DNA from: Endomicrobium sp.
Lineage (GTDB): Bacteria > Elusimicrobiota > Endomicrobiia > Endomicrobiales > Endomicrobiaceae
Length of the DNA stretch: 16,414 nucleotides
Assembly (NCBI GenBank): GCA_031278115.1
Contig: JAITKZ010000018.1
Location: 1 to 16,414, forward strand
Reading direction: 5' to 3'
Shown piece by piece: positions 1 through 6,777 of this stretch. The notes beneath the pieces were generated by a model. That model was not told the DNA's origin, did no database searches, and was given only the letters and a program-made list of their open reading frames with translations. A program made the translations under genes and the position numbers. Position 1 is the stretch's first letter; each line of letters opens with the position of its first letter.

Positions 1-576
1 TCAATTATCATTGGCGGAGCTATGGCTTATACATTCTTAAAAGCTCAAGGTGTAAGCACAGGAACGTCTTTAGTTGAAGATGACAAACTTGATTTAGCTC
101 TGGATCTTCTTAAAAAAGCCAAAGAAAGAAAAGTTAATTTTCTGCTTCCTGTTGGCCATGTTATTACAAATAAAGTTGATTTTGTAAGTAAGAGCGTGCC
201 TTCAGATGCTGTTGTAGAAATTACTATTGACGAAGCCATACGCGATGGTTTTATGGGTGCAGATATTGGAGTCAAATCAATAGAAAAATTTGCTGAAGCT
301 GTTAAATCGGCGAAAACGATAGTTTGGAACGGACCTTTGGGGATTTTTGAAATAGATGAATTTTCAAAAGGAACTGTTGAAATTGCGAAAATGGTTGCTG
401 ACGCTACAGATGAAGGAGCTATATCTGTTGTCGGTGGTGGAGATTCTGTTTCTGCTGTGAAAAAAGCGGGAGTAGATAAAAGAATAAGCCACATTTCCAC
501 AGGAGGTGGAGCGTCTTTGGAATTCTTAGAAGGTAAAGATCTTCCTGGTATAGCCACTCTTCCAGATAAAAAGTAA
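1..576 (+). CDS. pgk: Phosphoglycerate kinase, C-terminal half (5' end outside window)
   Basis: Glycolytic enzyme that transfers phosphate between 1,3-bisphosphoglycerate and ADP in the cytoplasm. The frame is open from base 1, so the gene enters from the left. About 191 residues are visible, roughly half of the usual 390-400, and they form the nucleotide-binding C-terminal domain. Recognisable blocks in order are GGAMAYTFLKAQG near the window start, WNGPLGIFE about residue 110, GGGDSVSAV about 145 and STGGGASLEFLEGK about 167, the last being the conserved glycine-rich nucleotide-binding segment. The stop is TAA at 574-576. tpiA, which lies between pgk and secG in many bacteria, is not here: the spacer to secG is only 128 bases. 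The identification is secure. Confidence 0.97.
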   Translation, partial: SIIIGGAMAYTFLKAQGVSTGTSLVEDDKLDLALDLLKKAKERKVNFLLPVGHVITNKVDFVSKSVPSDAVVEITIDEAIRDGFMGADIGVKSIEKFAEAVKSAKTIVWNGPLGIFEIDEFSKGTVEIAKMVADATDEGAISVVGGGDSVSAVKKAGVDKRISHISTGGGASLEFLEGKDLPGIATLPDKK

Positions 577-600
577 AAATAAATGTAATGATAATGTTCG

Positions 601-650
601 GTTGGCGTTCCAAAATGTTTTTCTAATAGAAAACTTATAGGAACGTCAAC
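601..650. repeat. Long imperfect hairpin in the pgk-secG spacer
   Basis: GTTGGCGTTCC at 601-611 pairs with GGAACGTCAAC at 640-650, 11 pairs with one G-U. Inside it GTTTTTCT (617-624) pairs with AGAAAAC (628-634) with one bulged T. No T-run follows on the plus strand, so it is not a standard intrinsic terminator. It could be a processing or mRNA-stabilising stem after pgk, or a small repeat element. The pairing is read directly; the function is unknown. Confidence 0.5.
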
Positions 651-666
651 GATACTTAAATTCAAT

Positions 667-695
667 TTGACACGCGTCGGTTTTTGTTATAAAAT
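667..695 (+). promoter_or_regulatory. Sigma-70-type promoter for secG and the tRNA-Leu/Gly pair
   Basis: TTGACA at 667-672 is a perfect -35 box. TAAAAT at 690-695 is a one-mismatch -10 box, with the optimal 17-base spacer. Transcription should begin near 701-703, only a few bases before the secG ATG at 705, implying a leaderless or nearly leaderless message. Confidence 0.7.
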
Positions 696-704
696 AATAA
701 CACT

Positions 705-1019
705 ATGAATCTTTTATTTTTTGCTTTTAAGTTTGTGCATTATTCAGTTTGCATAGGATTGATTTTTGTAGTTCTTCTACAGGCAGGAAAAAGTGGAGGA
801 ATGGTTGGGATTTTTGGTGGTGGAGGTGGTTCCGATCAAATTTTTAATGTGCCTTCTGGTATGGCTTTTATAAAGAAGTTGACTATAGTCATGGCTTGTA
901 TATTTTTGTTTACATCTTTGATGCTTACAAAACTTTCCACAAATATGAGTACGATGTCTATTGTAAATCAACTTTCAAATATTCCTGTAAGCATTCCGAT
1001 GGAGCCTGCAGGCAAGTAG
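705..1019 (+). CDS. secG: SecG, preprotein translocase subunit
   Basis: Small membrane subunit of the SecYEG export channel. The 104-residue protein has two hydrophobic segments, about residues 2-26 and 57-79. Between them is the family's glycine-rich loop, QAGKSGGMVGIFGGGG, at about residues 26-41. The length matches the family. The ATG at 705 is the only start that keeps the first membrane segment whole. It has no recognisable Shine-Dalgarno sequence, and the predicted transcription start lies just upstream, so translation may be leaderless. tRNA-Leu(GAG) starts 5 bases after the stop codon, probably on the same transcript; E. coli has the same secG-tRNA-Leu(GAG) adjacency (secG-leuU). Confidence 0.93.
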   Translation: MNLLFFAFKFVHYSVCIGLIFVVLLQAGKSGGMVGIFGGGGGSDQIFNVPSGMAFIKKLTIVMACIFLFTSLMLTKLSTNMSTMSIVNQLSNIPVSIPMEPAGK

Positions 1020-1024
1020 TGAAC

Positions 1025-1106
1025 GCTGGGGTGGCGGAACTGGCATACGCGCACGTTTGAGGGGCGTGTCCTTAACCGGATGCGGGTTCAAATCCCGCCC
1101 TCAGCA
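1025..1106 (+). tRNA. tRNA-Leu, anticodon GAG
   Basis: The acceptor stem GCTGGGG/CCTCAGC closes with one G-U pair. The anticodon stem CACGT/GCGTG holds the loop TTGAGGG with anticodon GAG, which reads CUU and CUC. A long class II variable region follows, then T arm GCGGG-TTCAAAT-CCCGC. The discriminator is A at 1106. The 3' CCA is not encoded and must be added after transcription. It lies directly behind secG. Confidence 0.96.
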
Positions 1107-1128
1107 TTTCTAAAATTTTAACAATTTT

Positions 1129-1200
1129 GCGGGTGTAGTTCAGTGGTAGAACGTCTCGTTGCCAACGAGAAGGTCGTGGGTTCAAGTCCCATCGCCCGCT
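1129..1200 (+). tRNA. tRNA-Gly, anticodon GCC
   Basis: The acceptor GCGGGTG (1129-1135) pairs with CGCCCGC (1193-1199), including one T-G pair. The anticodon arm CTCGT-TGCCA-ACGAG presents GCC, which reads GGU and GGC. The T arm carries GGTTCAAGTCC. The discriminator is T and no CCA is encoded. It is probably cotranscribed with secG and tRNA-Leu. The following 148 bases up to the terminator show no gene. Confidence 0.96.
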
Positions 1201-1348
1201 TATTAAAATAAATTCAACTCCTCGCCGAAAACTATACTTTTTTTGTCTAAAGCAAGTATGTATAACTTATATAACTGAAAATGGACAAAAAAGGACAGCA
1301 AATTCTTACCACTCGTTAGCAAATAATTACAAATTGACTGTAAATTTT

Positions 1349-1376
1349 AAAACCGGTCTTAGCAACTGGTTTTTTT
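1349..1376 (+). terminator. Intrinsic terminator after the secG-tRNA unit
   Basis: AAAACCGGT (1349-1357) pairs with ACTGGTTTT (1365-1373) with one G-T pair around a 7-base loop, and the arm runs into a T-tract at 1370-1376. It separates the secG/tRNA transcript from der. Confidence 0.8.
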
Positions 1377-1430
1377 ATTTTCAATATAATAAAATATTGG
1401 CGTGTAAGACAAAATTTAATGGGGTTTTTG

Positions 1431-2753
1431 ATGTTAACAAAAGTTGCCATTGTAGGTAAACCTAATGTAGGTAAGTCCACTCTTTTTAACAGTCTCATAG
1501 GTAGGAAAAAAGCTATTATCCACGAGACACCGGGAACAACGAGAGATAGAAATGATTATGAAGTTTCATGGAAAGATAAAAAATTTATTGTTACAGATAC
1601 TGCAGGTTGGAGCAAAGATATTTTCGTTTTTTCTGTAGACATGTCGCGCCAGTTGGATATAGCGATTGAACAGTCTGAGATAGTTTTATTTGTGGTTGAT
1701 GGCAAAATGGGTATCCACCCAACAGATTTGAAAATTGCCCAGCAAATAAGAATAAGCAAAAAGAAAACAATTCTTGTAGTAAATAAAATAGACACGCAAG
1801 CAGAAGAAATTAAAGGATACGAGTTTTATGAGCTTGGTTTTGACGATATAGTTTTTGTATCGGCTAATCACGGTAGAAGCATACACGATTTGCTTGATAA
1901 AATTTGGGATAATATAAAGTACGATAGAAGAACAAAAAAAACTCAAGAACTTTTGAAGATTATTCTCGTTGGAAAACCTAATGTAGGAAAATCTTCATTT
2001 ATAAATTCAGTTACAAAAGAAGAAAGAAGCATAGTTCACGATATTCCGGGAACAACGAGAGACTCTCTTACGGTTCATGTTTGCGTAAATAATAAAGAAT
2101 ATATAATTATAGATAGTGCAGGGTTGCATAGGGGAAGCAAAACAAAAGACGATATGGAATATCTTTCAACTTTAAGTACAAATTATGCAATTGAAGATGC
2201 AGATGTTGCTGTTTTAATTGCCGATGCATCTCAAGGGATAGGCGAGACGGAAGTTAAAATAGCAAGACTTTTAATGGAAAAAAATAAACCTGTTATTGTA
2301 GCTGTAAACAAATGGGATTTGATTGAAGAAAAAGAAGAAGCTGCTAAATACTTTGAAGAGCAGCTTAGGGAAAGAATAAAGTTTATGAGTTGGGCAGACA
2401 TAATTTTTATATCTGCCAAAACAGGGCAAAGGTTAGAAAGAATTTTCCAAGAAGCCGAAATTGTTTTTAATCAGTATGCAAAACAATTAACTCAAGAAGA
2501 CCTTAACGAAGTTGTACGCGGCGCTTTAGCAAGAAAACCTTACACAAGCAAAGGAAAAACTTTGAAGCTGAAAGAATATTCTCAAGTTGCAGTAAAACCA
2601 CCCGTGTTTATTTTTTCAGTCAACGATATGGAGCTTGTACATTTTTCCTATGAGCGATTCCTTGAAAATTGTTTAAGAGACAAATTTGGGTTTCGCGGTA
2701 CGCCGGTAGTTTTGAAATTTAGAAAATATTACAGAAAAAAAGTGGGAAAATAA
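1431..2753 (+). CDS. der: Ribosome-associated GTPase Der (EngA)
   Basis: Essential GTPase for maturation of the 50S ribosomal subunit, with two G domains in tandem. Domain 1 has GKPNVGKS (residues 9-16), DTAG near 56 and NKID near 118. Domain 2 has a second GKPNVGKS near 182, DSAG near 229 and NKWD near 294, followed by SAK. The C-terminal KH-like domain ends in a basic tail (FRKYYRKKVGK). With the start at 1431 the protein is 440 residues, typical for the family. I prefer this ATG because GGGG lies 6 bases upstream and the protein then begins MLTKVAIVGKPNVGKS, as homologues do. An in-frame ATG at 1419 adds four residues and has no ribosome-binding site. TATAAT at 1385-1390 could be its -10 box, but I see no good -35. 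der, plsY and gpsA are packed almost without spacing. Confidence 0.97.
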   Translation: MLTKVAIVGKPNVGKSTLFNSLIGRKKAIIHETPGTTRDRNDYEVSWKDKKFIVTDTAGWSKDIFVFSVDMSRQLDIAIEQSEIVLFVVDGKMGIHPTDLKIAQQIRISKKKTILVVNKIDTQAEEIKGYEFYELGFDDIVFVSANHGRSIHDLLDKIWDNIKYDRRTKKTQELLKIILVGKPNVGKSSFINSVTKEERSIVHDIPGTTRDSLTVHVCVNNKEYIIIDSAGLHRGSKTKDDMEYLSTLSTNYAIEDADVAVLIADASQGIGETEVKIARLLMEKNKPVIVAVNKWDLIEEKEEAAKYFEEQLRERIKFMSWADIIFISAKTGQRLERIFQEAEIVFNQYAKQLTQEDLNEVVRGALARKPYTSKGKTLKLKEYSQVAVKPPVFIFSVNDMELVHFSYERFLENCLRDKFGFRGTPVVLKFRKYYRKKVGK

Positions 2754-2755
2754 AA

Positions 2756-3355
2756 ATGTTAATAAAATTTTTATATTTGGGTTTTGCTTACTTATGCGGC
2801 TCAATTCCTTTTGCATACATTGTTGCAAAAGTAGTAAAAAAAGTTGATGTCCGAAAAGTCGGCTCAGGTAATCCTGGGGCTACAAATGTCTTTAGGTCAA
2901 TCGGAAAAAGTGCAGGAATTGTGGTATTTGCTTTTGACACTCTTAAAGGCTTTATTCCTGTTTTTTTTGCAATATTTATAGATAATTCTTTCTCTTATTC
3001 TGTTGCAGTAGCCGCTGCAACTATTGTCGGACATATGTTTACCATATTTTTAAACTTTAAAGGTGGAAAAGGTGTAGCTACGGGGCTTGGCGTATTTTTG
3101 GCTTTAATGCCTTTACCTTGCTTGGTGGCTTTTATGGTTTTCGGATTAGCCTTTTTACTTTCAGGCTATGTAGCTTTGGGGTCAATTGTTGCCGCAGTAA
3201 CGCTTCCTTTAGCCGCTTATTTTGCGGGTTATGGATTAGAACCTATAATTTTCTCTTTTGCTGCTGCGATGCTTATTATTTATAAGCATAAAGCCAATAT
3301 AATGAGACTGAAAAACGGTACTGAAAATAGATTTAGAATATTAAAGAGGAAATAA
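2756..3355 (+). CDS. plsY: Acyl-phosphate:glycerol-3-phosphate acyltransferase PlsY
   Basis: Integral membrane enzyme that moves a fatty acyl group from acyl-phosphate to the sn-1 position of glycerol-3-phosphate, giving lysophosphatidic acid. The 199 residues are mostly hydrophobic helices, with the three cytoplasmic family motifs in order: GSGNPGATNVFR (about 37-48), KGGKGVATGLG (about 102-112) and HKANIMRLKNGTENRFR near the C-terminus. The length is normal. It starts 2 bases after der, with GTGGGA as the likely ribosome-binding site inside the end of der. The next gene, gpsA, makes its substrate and starts directly after its stop codon, so translation is probably coupled. Confidence 0.97.
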   Translation: MLIKFLYLGFAYLCGSIPFAYIVAKVVKKVDVRKVGSGNPGATNVFRSIGKSAGIVVFAFDTLKGFIPVFFAIFIDNSFSYSVAVAAATIVGHMFTIFLNFKGGKGVATGLGVFLALMPLPCLVAFMVFGLAFLLSGYVALGSIVAAVTLPLAAYFAGYGLEPIIFSFAAAMLIIYKHKANIMRLKNGTENRFRILKRK

Positions 3356-4348
3356 ATGAAAATAACTGTTTTGGGCGCCGGGTCGTGGGGGGCAACTCTA
3401 TCGGCTCTTTTGGTTGACAACGGACATGATGTAGTTATTTGGGAAATTGATGGTAAAAGAGCTAAGGATTTAAACGACAGAAAAATAAAACCTTTTGAAG
3501 CTGGAGTAGATTTACCTAAAGAAATAAATATTACAAGCAGCTTGGAGAGTATTAAATATACTGAAGGTGTATTGTTTGCTGTTCCATCACACTATATGAG
3601 ATCTACCTGTATGCTCTTAAAAGATAAAAACATATCTTTAAATGGCAAACTTATAATGAGTGCTACTAAAGGTGTTGAAAACAAAACTCTTTTGAGAATG
3701 TCGGAAGTAATAGAAAACGTTTTTCCCAGAGTTTACGATAATATAGCTGTTATCTCAGGACCTAGCCATGCTGAAGAGGTATGTAGAAAAGTTCCGACTG
3801 TAGTTACGTCGGCTTCCAGAAATCTTGAGACAGCTGAAAAATGTAGAAAACTTTTTATGAATGATTATTTCAGGGTTTATACGCAAGGCGACATTGTCGG
3901 TGTGGAAATAGGCGCTGCGTTAAAGAATGTGTTTGCTGTAGCTGCAGGAATAATAGACGGACTGAAGTATGGCGATAACACTAAAGCTGCAGTAGTTTCA
4001 AGAGGACTTCGGGAACTTGTAAAAATTGGTGTTGTTTTGGGTGGCAAAGAACAGACTTTTTACGGTTTGTCGGGACTTGGCGATTTGATGGTTACATGTT
4101 TTTCAAGGCATTCAAGGAATAGATTTGTCGGACAATCTGTCGGCGAGGGTAAACCGCTTGAAGAAGTGCAAAAGAGACTTGGAATGGTAGCCGAAGGCGT
4201 AAAAAATGCAGTCAGTGCTTACGAGCTTGGCAAAAAACTTAATATAGAGCTTCCTATAATCAATGAAATCTATTATGTTCTATTTGAAAATAAAAATCCT
4301 ATTGATGCTGTAAATGCTTTGATGATAAGGGAGGCAAAACGAGAATAA
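3356..4348 (+). CDS. gpsA: Glycerol-3-phosphate dehydrogenase [NAD(P)+]
   Basis: Reduces dihydroxyacetone phosphate to sn-glycerol-3-phosphate in the cytoplasm, supplying PlsY, encoded immediately upstream. The Rossmann motif GAGSWG sits at residues 7-12. SGPSHAEEV (about 138-146) is the central conserved block, and GAALKNVFAVAAGI (about 186-199) carries the conserved active-site lysine. GLSGLGDLMVTCFSRHSRN lies near 235. The 330-residue length is standard. The ATG touches the plsY stop, with AGAGG 7 bases upstream. A der/gpsA/HU neighbourhood is also known from Firmicutes such as Bacillus, so part of this order may be ancestral. Confidence 0.98.
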   Translation: MKITVLGAGSWGATLSALLVDNGHDVVIWEIDGKRAKDLNDRKIKPFEAGVDLPKEINITSSLESIKYTEGVLFAVPSHYMRSTCMLLKDKNISLNGKLIMSATKGVENKTLLRMSEVIENVFPRVYDNIAVISGPSHAEEVCRKVPTVVTSASRNLETAEKCRKLFMNDYFRVYTQGDIVGVEIGAALKNVFAVAAGIIDGLKYGDNTKAAVVSRGLRELVKIGVVLGGKEQTFYGLSGLGDLMVTCFSRHSRNRFVGQSVGEGKPLEEVQKRLGMVAEGVKNAVSAYELGKKLNIELPIINEIYYVLFENKNPIDAVNALMIREAKRE

Positions 4349-4358
4349 AGGAATAAAA

Positions 4359-4634
4359 ATGACAAAGAATGACATATCTGTAGCGTTGTCAAAAATATTG
4401 AGTTCAAAAAAAGAAGCTGATGCTGCTGTTAATAAAGTTTTTGAAGAGATGGCAAATGCCTTAAAAAATTCTGAGAAAGTTATAATTACGGGATTTGGCA
4501 GTTTTAATGCTTTTGAGACGAAGACAAAGAATGGACGGAATCCTAAAACAGGAGAAAAGCTCGTTATTGCCCCGATGAAAAAGATAAGATTCAACCCATC
4601 AAAAGATTTTTTTGACTTAAGGGAAAATAAATGA
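4359..4634 (+). CDS. HU/IHF-family DNA-binding protein
   Basis: Small nucleoid protein that binds and bends DNA as a dimer. The 91 residues match the family length. The N-terminal helices start MTKNDISVALS. The signature block is GFGSFNAFETKTKNGRNP (about 46-63), and the following KTGEKLVIAP places the conserved proline at the tip of the DNA-binding arm. The C-terminal helix follows PSKDFFDL. AAGGAA precedes the ATG. Sequence alone does not separate HU from IHF, so no symbol is given. It overlaps the next gene by 4 bases (ATGA), so the two are translationally coupled. Confidence 0.94.
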   Translation: MTKNDISVALSKILSSKKEADAAVNKVFEEMANALKNSEKVIITGFGSFNAFETKTKNGRNPKTGEKLVIAPMKKIRFNPSKDFFDLRENK

Positions 4635-5005
4635 CTCAGATTCCACCTATACCTGACAAAGAGTATTTCTCTATCGGAGAAGTATCTCAGATAACACTTG
4701 TTCCAAAGCATACTTTAAGATATTGGGAAAGCGAATTCAAACTTTTGCGTCCTGTTAGAAAAAGTTCTGGGCGAAGAAAATACCGCAGAGAAGAAGTTGA
4801 ACTAGTTTTTAAAATTAAAGACTTATTGTATAATCAAAAATACAGTATAGAGGGTGCCAAGAAATATTTGATTGGCGATAAACGCAAAAAGCGTAAAGAT
4901 ACGCAAGATACTTTGTCGCTTAATTTAGAAAGCATTCCTGACAGCGAATTATTGCAAAACATTAAAGACGAATTGAAATATATTTTAAAATTGTTAAAAA
5001 AGTAG
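4631..5005 (+). CDS. MerR-family transcriptional regulator, short form
   Basis: DNA-binding regulator of 124 residues. The winged helix-turn-helix spans about residues 13-80: YFSIGEVSQITLVPKHTLRYWE is split by the usual MerR turn, and the wing is RKSSGRRKYRREEVE. A short helix containing YSIEGAKKYL follows, then a basic linker (GDKRKKRK) and a C-terminal helix that could dimerise. There is no effector or metal-binding domain and no cysteine suitable for metal sensing, so the signal and target genes are unknown. The ATG overlaps the end of the HU-type gene. Pairing with an HU/IHF protein may indicate shared control of chromosome architecture or an upstream operon, but this is inference. Confidence 0.88.
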   Translation: MTQIPPIPDKEYFSIGEVSQITLVPKHTLRYWESEFKLLRPVRKSSGRRKYRREEVELVFKIKDLLYNQKYSIEGAKKYLIGDKRKKRKDTQDTLSLNLESIPDSELLQNIKDELKYILKLLKK

Positions 5006-5056
5006 TATAGTATCGCAGTCATATTAAAAACCCCTTAGAAAATTACTTTTCTTTTA

Positions 5057-5085
5057 TTGAGTTTTTTCCAAAAAGGAATTACACT
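5057..5085 (+). promoter_or_regulatory. Promoter of tRNA-Pro
   Basis: TTGAGT (5057-5062) and TACACT (5080-5085) are separated by 17 bases. The predicted transcription start near 5092 lies a few bases before the tRNA at 5099. Confidence 0.6.
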
Positions 5086-5098
5086 TGATGTTTTAGAT

Positions 5099-5172
5099 CG
5101 GGGCGTGGCGCAGTTGGCTAGCGCACTCCCTTGGGGTGGGAGAGGTCGCTGGTTCAAATCCAGTCGCCCCGA
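5099..5172 (+). tRNA. tRNA-Pro, anticodon GGG
   Basis: The acceptor CGGGGCG (5099-5105) pairs fully with CGCCCCG (5165-5171), with A as discriminator. The anticodon stem CTCCC/GGGAG holds loop TTGGGGT with anticodon GGG, which reads CCU and CCC. The T arm is CTGGTTCAAATCCAG. No CCA is encoded. Its 3' end is partly duplicated at 9220-9236, and the accessory patch begins just behind it, so it looks like a former integration target. Confidence 0.96.
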
Positions 5173-5181
5173 CTTCATGAA
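5165..5181 (+). repeat. Left copy of a possible attachment-site repeat (tRNA-Pro 3' end)
   Basis: The first 8 bases, CGCCCCGA, are identical to 9220-9227. Across the 17-base alignment 14 positions match. Both copies have the same orientation and bracket the accessory patch. The repeat is short and eroded, so an attachment origin is inference. Confidence 0.4.
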
Positions 5182-5217
5182 GGCTTGGGAAAAATTCTTA
5201 TTTTTCAAGCCTTTTTT
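5180..5217 (+). terminator. Intrinsic terminator of tRNA-Pro
   Basis: AAGGCTTG (5180-5187) pairs perfectly with CAAGCCTT (5206-5213), and A-T pairs can extend it inward. A run of six Ts, 5212-5217, follows directly. Confidence 0.85.
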
Positions 5218-5278
5218 ATTTGTAGAAAACCTATAGATAATTCATGGTATATTCAAAATAACATTACAAGACTAAAAA

Positions 5279-5545
5279 GGGACGTATAAGGTGAAACTTA
5301 CGATGTCGCTCAAGTTTGGCAGGAAGCTGCCAGAACTTCTAAATGTTCCAGATAGAACGGCGATAAGGATACATAGGGGAAATTTAGTAAAGGACACAGA
5401 AGGGTGTATTTTGATTTTGGTTGGAATAAACGACAAAGCTGGTTGGCTTAGGAATTCTGCCCAATACGAAGTAAAGATTGTGACTTTGGTTAGACAATAC
5501 AATGAATGCTTGGATAAGTATCACTTAAGAACATCAATATATTAA
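5279..5545 (+). pseudogene. DUF5675-like fragment (phage-type), 5' truncated
   Basis: The frame reads GTYKVKLTMSLKFGR, then LNVPDRTAIRIHRGN and KDTEGCILILVG. This is the recognisable core of the DUF5675 family, which is usually found in phages and mobile regions with no firmly established role. Intact members start about 40-50 residues earlier. Here a stop codon (5273-5275) lies two codons before GTYK, and no other frame of the preceding 60 bases restores the missing N-terminus. A GTG at 5291 could give an 84-residue product, but it has no ribosome-binding site and falls inside the conserved block. I read it as a relic. The family assignment rests on recognised motifs, not a search. Confidence 0.65.
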
Positions 5546-5774
5546 GAAATCCTAAGCCCAAAGACGTCTCAATGCATTCCCCAAACCACACGCATATCAA
5601 CTTCAATTTTTCTCGTAACTCTTTTATTTTTGCAGTAACCTGTGCGGCGTGTGTAGTCTTAATTATTTGTCTTACTTTAGCTTCAGCCTTGTCTTTATAT
5701 ATTTGAGGCGTAGACTGTACTTCAAATTTCTTCTTCCTATAATTACTCTCCGAAGTTGCTATTGTATATATTAT
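5490..5774 (-). pseudogene. Anonymous open frame without a start codon, probable remnant
   Basis: On the minus strand a frame stays open for 94 codons. It overlaps the last 32 bases of the exported-protein gene upstream and the 3' end of the DUF5675 fragment on the other strand. The peptide looks protein-like, with helical charged stretches such as IYKDKAEAKVRQIIKTT and AKIKELREKLKLI. It has no plausible start codon at its 5' end. It could be the frameshifted C-terminus of the exported-protein gene or a piece of a lost phage gene. I do not recognise a family. Confidence 0.3.
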
Positions 5775-6720
5775 TTATTATGGATATTCCAGTTTTTGGC
5801 AAAGAAGCGGTAGTGTCAAAAAAAGTCCTAGCAACTCCTTTTGTTATATCATAAAAAGAATCGTCGGCATCAAAGGCAAAAGGGACACCTCTACCTAAAA
5901 AATTAAAATTTCTTTTTTTTATATGGCTTAAACTCAAATTGAACTTATTCTCTTCTTCTATTACTTGGCGCAAACTCTTAAAAACAACGGTACAACAGTT
6001 ATTCGTAGACACACTGTAGTTAGCTGCTATCCCCAAAGTCACCATTGCGCTGTGGGACCTCACCCAAAATTCATACACATCATCTTTAGATATGATGAAG
6101 TTATACTCAGTATTCAGCAGGCATCCTTCATTATTATTACTCATTCTGGCGCAGATCTTGCTTATATGGCACGTTCCACTTGGACCACCATTGAAGCAAT
6201 TGTCAAAAACTTTGCAGTCGTAATAAAAGCCGTGTCTCCCTGTGCACAGTCTACTTGTATTATTGTATGGATCATCATTAGTAATAATGACAGGCATTCC
6301 TTCCTGTATTATTGGTGTACAAGAAATTCTGCTTTCTTTTCTTTTTTCTTTATCAAACAACCAACTGGATTCCTCAACAATCTGTATTTTGTCTGAAGGT
6401 GTTCTTAAAACCCCTGCAGATGCAATTATTCTAAGGGTGAATGTCATACTTGTCTCTGCTATTTTTTTCGCCCATACCAAAAAACAATGCCTTAAGTGGC
6501 TATGCCAAAAAGTATCTTTGCTGTTCACTACTATAAACGTACTCTCATGATCTTTCACCGACTTGTCGCTGGGAACTCTTTTAGATCCCGAGTTTTCTAT
6601 GTCGCGGGTGCAGAAAAAAACGCCTTCTTTGCCTTCTCTATCTGTAGCTATACTAGAAGAAGTCCCAAAAGATACACAACAAACACCAACAAATATCGTT
6701 AACGCTAATATTTTTTTCAT
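5743..6720 (-). CDS. Exported cysteine-rich protein of unknown function
   Basis: Predicted secreted protein of 325 residues in no family I recognise. It starts MKKILALTIFVGVCCVSFG, a clear Sec signal peptide (positive n-region, hydrophobic core, likely cleavage after SFG near residue 19); no good lipobox is present. The mature part has 11 cysteines, for example in SRLCTGRHGFYYDC, DNCFNGGPSGTC and a CC pair near residue 240, suggesting disulfides in an exported fold. No further membrane segment is apparent. I chose the ATG at 6720 because it places the signal peptide at the N-terminus; GGAGGA lies 13 bases upstream, slightly far. An ATG at 6756 is in frame, but the 12 extra residues break the signal-peptide layout. 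It follows another exported-protein gene by 57 bases in the same direction, so an operon is likely. Confidence 0.7.
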   Translation of the reverse strand: MKKILALTIFVGVCCVSFGTSSSIATDREGKEGVFFCTRDIENSGSKRVPSDKSVKDHESTFIVVNSKDTFWHSHLRHCFLVWAKKIAETSMTFTLRIIASAGVLRTPSDKIQIVEESSWLFDKEKRKESRISCTPIIQEGMPVIITNDDPYNNTSRLCTGRHGFYYDCKVFDNCFNGGPSGTCHISKICARMSNNNEGCLLNTEYNFIISKDDVYEFWVRSHSAMVTLGIAANYSVSTNNCCTVVFKSLRQVIEEENKFNLSLSHIKKRNFNFLGRGVPFAFDADDSFYDITKGVARTFFDTTASLPKTGISIINNIYNSNFGE

Positions 6721-6777
6721 AACAATGCAATATTCCTCCGCTATTTTACCTACCATACAGTACTTTTTCTGAAAAGA

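Noticed and set aside
45..665. 206-codon minus-strand open frame opposite pgk
   Set aside because: It is the antisense shadow of an unmistakable phosphoglycerate kinase; the translation has no family features.
1334..1390. TTGACT (1334) with TATAAT (1385) as a der promoter
   Set aside because: The spacing is far too long; only the -10-like box is reasonable and no matching -35 was found.
4280..4711. 143-codon minus-strand open frame across gpsA, HU and merR
   Set aside because: It lies opposite three clear genes and has no independent support.
5965..6772. Several plus-strand open frames of 68-143 codons opposite the exported Cys-rich gene
   Set aside because: They overlap each other and the minus-strand gene, lack ribosome-binding sites and family features, whereas the minus-strand frame has a signal peptide and longer continuity.
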